From contig JAPLFQ010000025.1 of the NCBI GenBank assembly GCA_026390595.1, positions 1 through 64,000 on the forward strand: 64,000 bases of DNA. Reading direction: 5' to 3'. The translations under genes were made by a program, and so were the position numbers. Within the stretch, counting starts at the first letter, position 1. Each line of letters opens with the position of its first letter. Below are positions 62,562 to 64,000 of the stretch, in pieces. The stretch comes from Ignavibacteriales bacterium. GTDB taxonomy: Bacteria; Bacteroidota; Ignavibacteria; UBA10030. The notes under the pieces were generated by a model. That model was not told the origin of the DNA and did not search any database. It worked only from the letters and a program-made list of their open reading frames with translations.

Positions 62562-62622
62562 CGCCGGAGGCGCATCCTCGCCAGCCTCACATGTTCTATG
62601 AGGCGGGCTGGCACCTCCGGCG
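62562..62622. repeat. Large imperfect hairpin
   Basis: CGCCGGAGG (62562-62570) pairs with CCTCCGGCG (62614-62622), and inside it GCCAGCCTCA (62580-62589) with TGAGGCGGGCTGGC (62599-62612). The rest of the 62465-62752 gap shows no gene. Confidence 0.6.
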
Positions 62623-62752
62623 GAGAACGCCGATCAACGAATGACGATTGACGAAGTATGGAGCACCCTTGAAAATACCTCAAATAAGCTCTACATTGCC
62701 CGCACTATTGTCTGACAGAATTCGCGCTCTCTCTTACTATCCCCAGGATCCC

Positions 62753-63688
62753 TTGACGGGCGAGATAATCCTACAAACCAAGAACCTCGGCAAGCAGTAC
62801 AAGAGCCGGTGGGCTGTTCATCATCTCGACCTCGAAGTCCATCGCGGAGATGTGTTCGGGTTCCTTGGTCCCAACGGGGCCGGCAAGAGTACCACCATCC
62901 GCATGCTGCTTTCCCTGATCAGGCCCACAGAAGGCGAGGTGTTTCTCTTCGGCAAGTCTCTTGAGAAGGAACGGGAGAAAGCTCTCTTGTCCATCGGGGG
63001 AATCGTCGAAAAGCCCGACTTCTATAATTATCTTTCCGCCCGCAGAAACCTCGAAATTGTCGGCGCACTGAACGGCGGCGTGAGCAAGACACGAATCGCC
63101 GAAGTACTCGACCTGGTCGGCCTCGCTTCACGTGCTGCCGACAAGGTCAAAACGTACTCCCACGGGATGAAACAGCGCCTTGGGATTGCACAGGCTCTCC
63201 TCGCCAACCCTGAATTTGTCATTCTCGATGAACCGACAAGCGGACTCGATCCGCAGGGAATGAAGGAGATCCGAGATCTTATCCGGCATCTCGCCAGCGA
63301 TCAGAACAAGACGGTCATGCTCTCCTCGCATCTCCTCAATGAGGTGGAACTGGTCGCCAATCGCATGGCGGTCATCAACCGGGGCGAGCTCGTGACGCAG
63401 GGCGACGTGGCCACGCTGCTTGAAAAAGGAGAGAAGGTCGTCACCGTCCAGGGGCGCCCGCTTGAAAAAGTCAGAACAGTGCTGGCCGCGCGTGGTGCCA
63501 GCAAGATCATAGAAAAAGGAGATGCGTTCGAAGTGCCGATGTCCTTCGAGGATGTTCCCGAACTTGCCCGGGCTCTCGTCCGGGAGGGAGTTGACGTCCA
63601 GGCGCTGGTCCCGCGACGGTCGCTCGAAGAGTATTTCCTTTCGATTACCGAGGGGGGCGTTACGGAAGGGAAGGAAGAGAAGCAATGA
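62753..63688 (+). CDS. ABC transporter ATP-binding protein
   Basis: About 311 residues from TTG 62753 (AGGA lies 5-8 nt upstream); the frame is open to TTG 62648, but the extra 35 residues have no counterpart in the family. Walker A GPNGAGKST, signature YSHGMKQRLGIAQ, Walker B FVILDEPTSGLD, H-loop MLSSHLLNEVEL. C-terminal extension of about 90 residues, as in bacitracin/lantibiotic-type and ABC-2 exporters. It overlaps the permease gene by ATGA. Confidence 0.92.
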   Translation: MTGEIILQTKNLGKQYKSRWAVHHLDLEVHRGDVFGFLGPNGAGKSTTIRMLLSLIRPTEGEVFLFGKSLEKEREKALLSIGGIVEKPDFYNYLSARRNLEIVGALNGGVSKTRIAEVLDLVGLASRAADKVKTYSHGMKQRLGIAQALLANPEFVILDEPTSGLDPQGMKEIRDLIRHLASDQNKTVMLSSHLLNEVELVANRMAVINRGELVTQGDVATLLEKGEKVVTVQGRPLEKVRTVLAARGASKIIEKGDAFEVPMSFEDVPELARALVREGVDVQALVPRRSLEEYFLSITEGGVTEGKEEKQ

Positions 63689-64000
63689 TCCGTCTCGTCT
63701 ATTACGAATTGATCAAGACCTTTCTGAAGAAGCGAACCTACATCGGTTTTCTCCTGGTGGGGGTTGTTGTCCCTCTCGTGGAGGTAGCTATGAAGTTCGA
63801 GGGGGGGCGGTTCCTGCAGCACTCTCTTCGTTCGCTGCAACAGGATTTCTTTTTCGTCGGGAATCTGTTCAATGGCTGGTTCGTCGCTCACAACATGATG
63901 AACAGCCTCTGGGTTCACATCCCTTTGCTGATCTCGTTCGTGGCAGGGGACCAGCTTGCGGGTGAAGCCACAGCCGGCACGTACAGACTGATTCTCGTCC
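63685..64000 (+). CDS. ABC-2 type permease (3' end outside window)
   Basis: First 105 residues visible. ATG overlaps the stop of the ATP-binding gene. The N-terminus (IRLVYYELIKTFLKKRTYIG) and first TM helix (FLLVGVVVPLVEVAM) followed by FVAGDQLAGEATAGTYRLIL are typical of ABC-2 membrane subunits. It forms the exporter with the preceding ATPase; substrate unknown. Confidence 0.9.
   Translation, partial: MIRLVYYELIKTFLKKRTYIGFLLVGVVVPLVEVAMKFEGGRFLQHSLRSLQQDFFFVGNLFNGWFVAHNMMNSLWVHIPLLISFVAGDQLAGEATAGTYRLILV

Overview
The window looks like a chromosomal segment of a Gram-negative bacterium of the Bacteroidota/Chlorobiota/Ignavibacteriota sphere. The main reason is eight predicted secreted proteins that end in a type A type-IX-secretion (T9SS) sorting domain of the form QNYPNPFNPSTTISY ... 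GIYFYRL ... TKKMILLR, a style I associate with Ignavibacteria-like genomes. Lipoproteins, outer-membrane barrels and a PorV-like barrel fit the same picture. No phage, plasmid or CRISPR locus is visible.

Region 1 (1-22.4 kb) is a signal-transduction island. It holds a 5'-truncated multi-PAS protein, a membrane histidine kinase with seven PAS domains, an Rcp-type response regulator, a REC-GAF-9xPAS sensor and, directly behind it, its kinase/receiver half. The last two are split by one in-frame TAG that is followed at once by a ribosome binding site and a GTG start. Then come an NtrC-type sigma-54 activator, a REP-associated transposase (RAYT) between two REP-like arrays, a PAS kinase with a receiver domain, and a REC-kinase. 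Two good sigma-54 (-24/-12) promoters point outwards from the gap at 18957-19388, one at the PAS kinase and one at a secreted cohesin-like protein.

Region 2 (22.8-30.1 kb) holds tRNA-Arg(TCT) with a duplicated 5' half beside it, a T9SS-sorted phosphodiester glycosidase, a DUF3095 protein, several small envelope proteins, and an overlapping operon of phosphatase, lipid kinase and PAP2 phosphatase. Region 3 (30.9-46.4 kb) is a run of secreted proteins with T9SS tails (FN3-like, YCF48 propellers, SBBP propeller) with two small barrels and two lipoproteins between them. Region 4 (46.5-54.4 kb) is metabolic and transport: alpha/beta hydrolase, papain-like amidase, GH2 glycosidase, MATE exporter, aldo/keto reductase.

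Region 5 (54.4-62.4 kb) is the most unusual gene group. A CHASE2 sensor is fused directly to a sigma-54 AAA+ activator. Downstream lie a lipoprotein, a PorV-like barrel fused to a transglutaminase-like domain, and a FecR-like protein. The window ends in an ABC exporter operon cut by the window edge.

Non-coding DNA is rich in small repeats: REP hairpins, degenerate 7-bp tandem arrays (also inside T9SS tails), a dispersed repeat inserted in frame in two T9SS tails, a MITE-like element and other inverted repeats.
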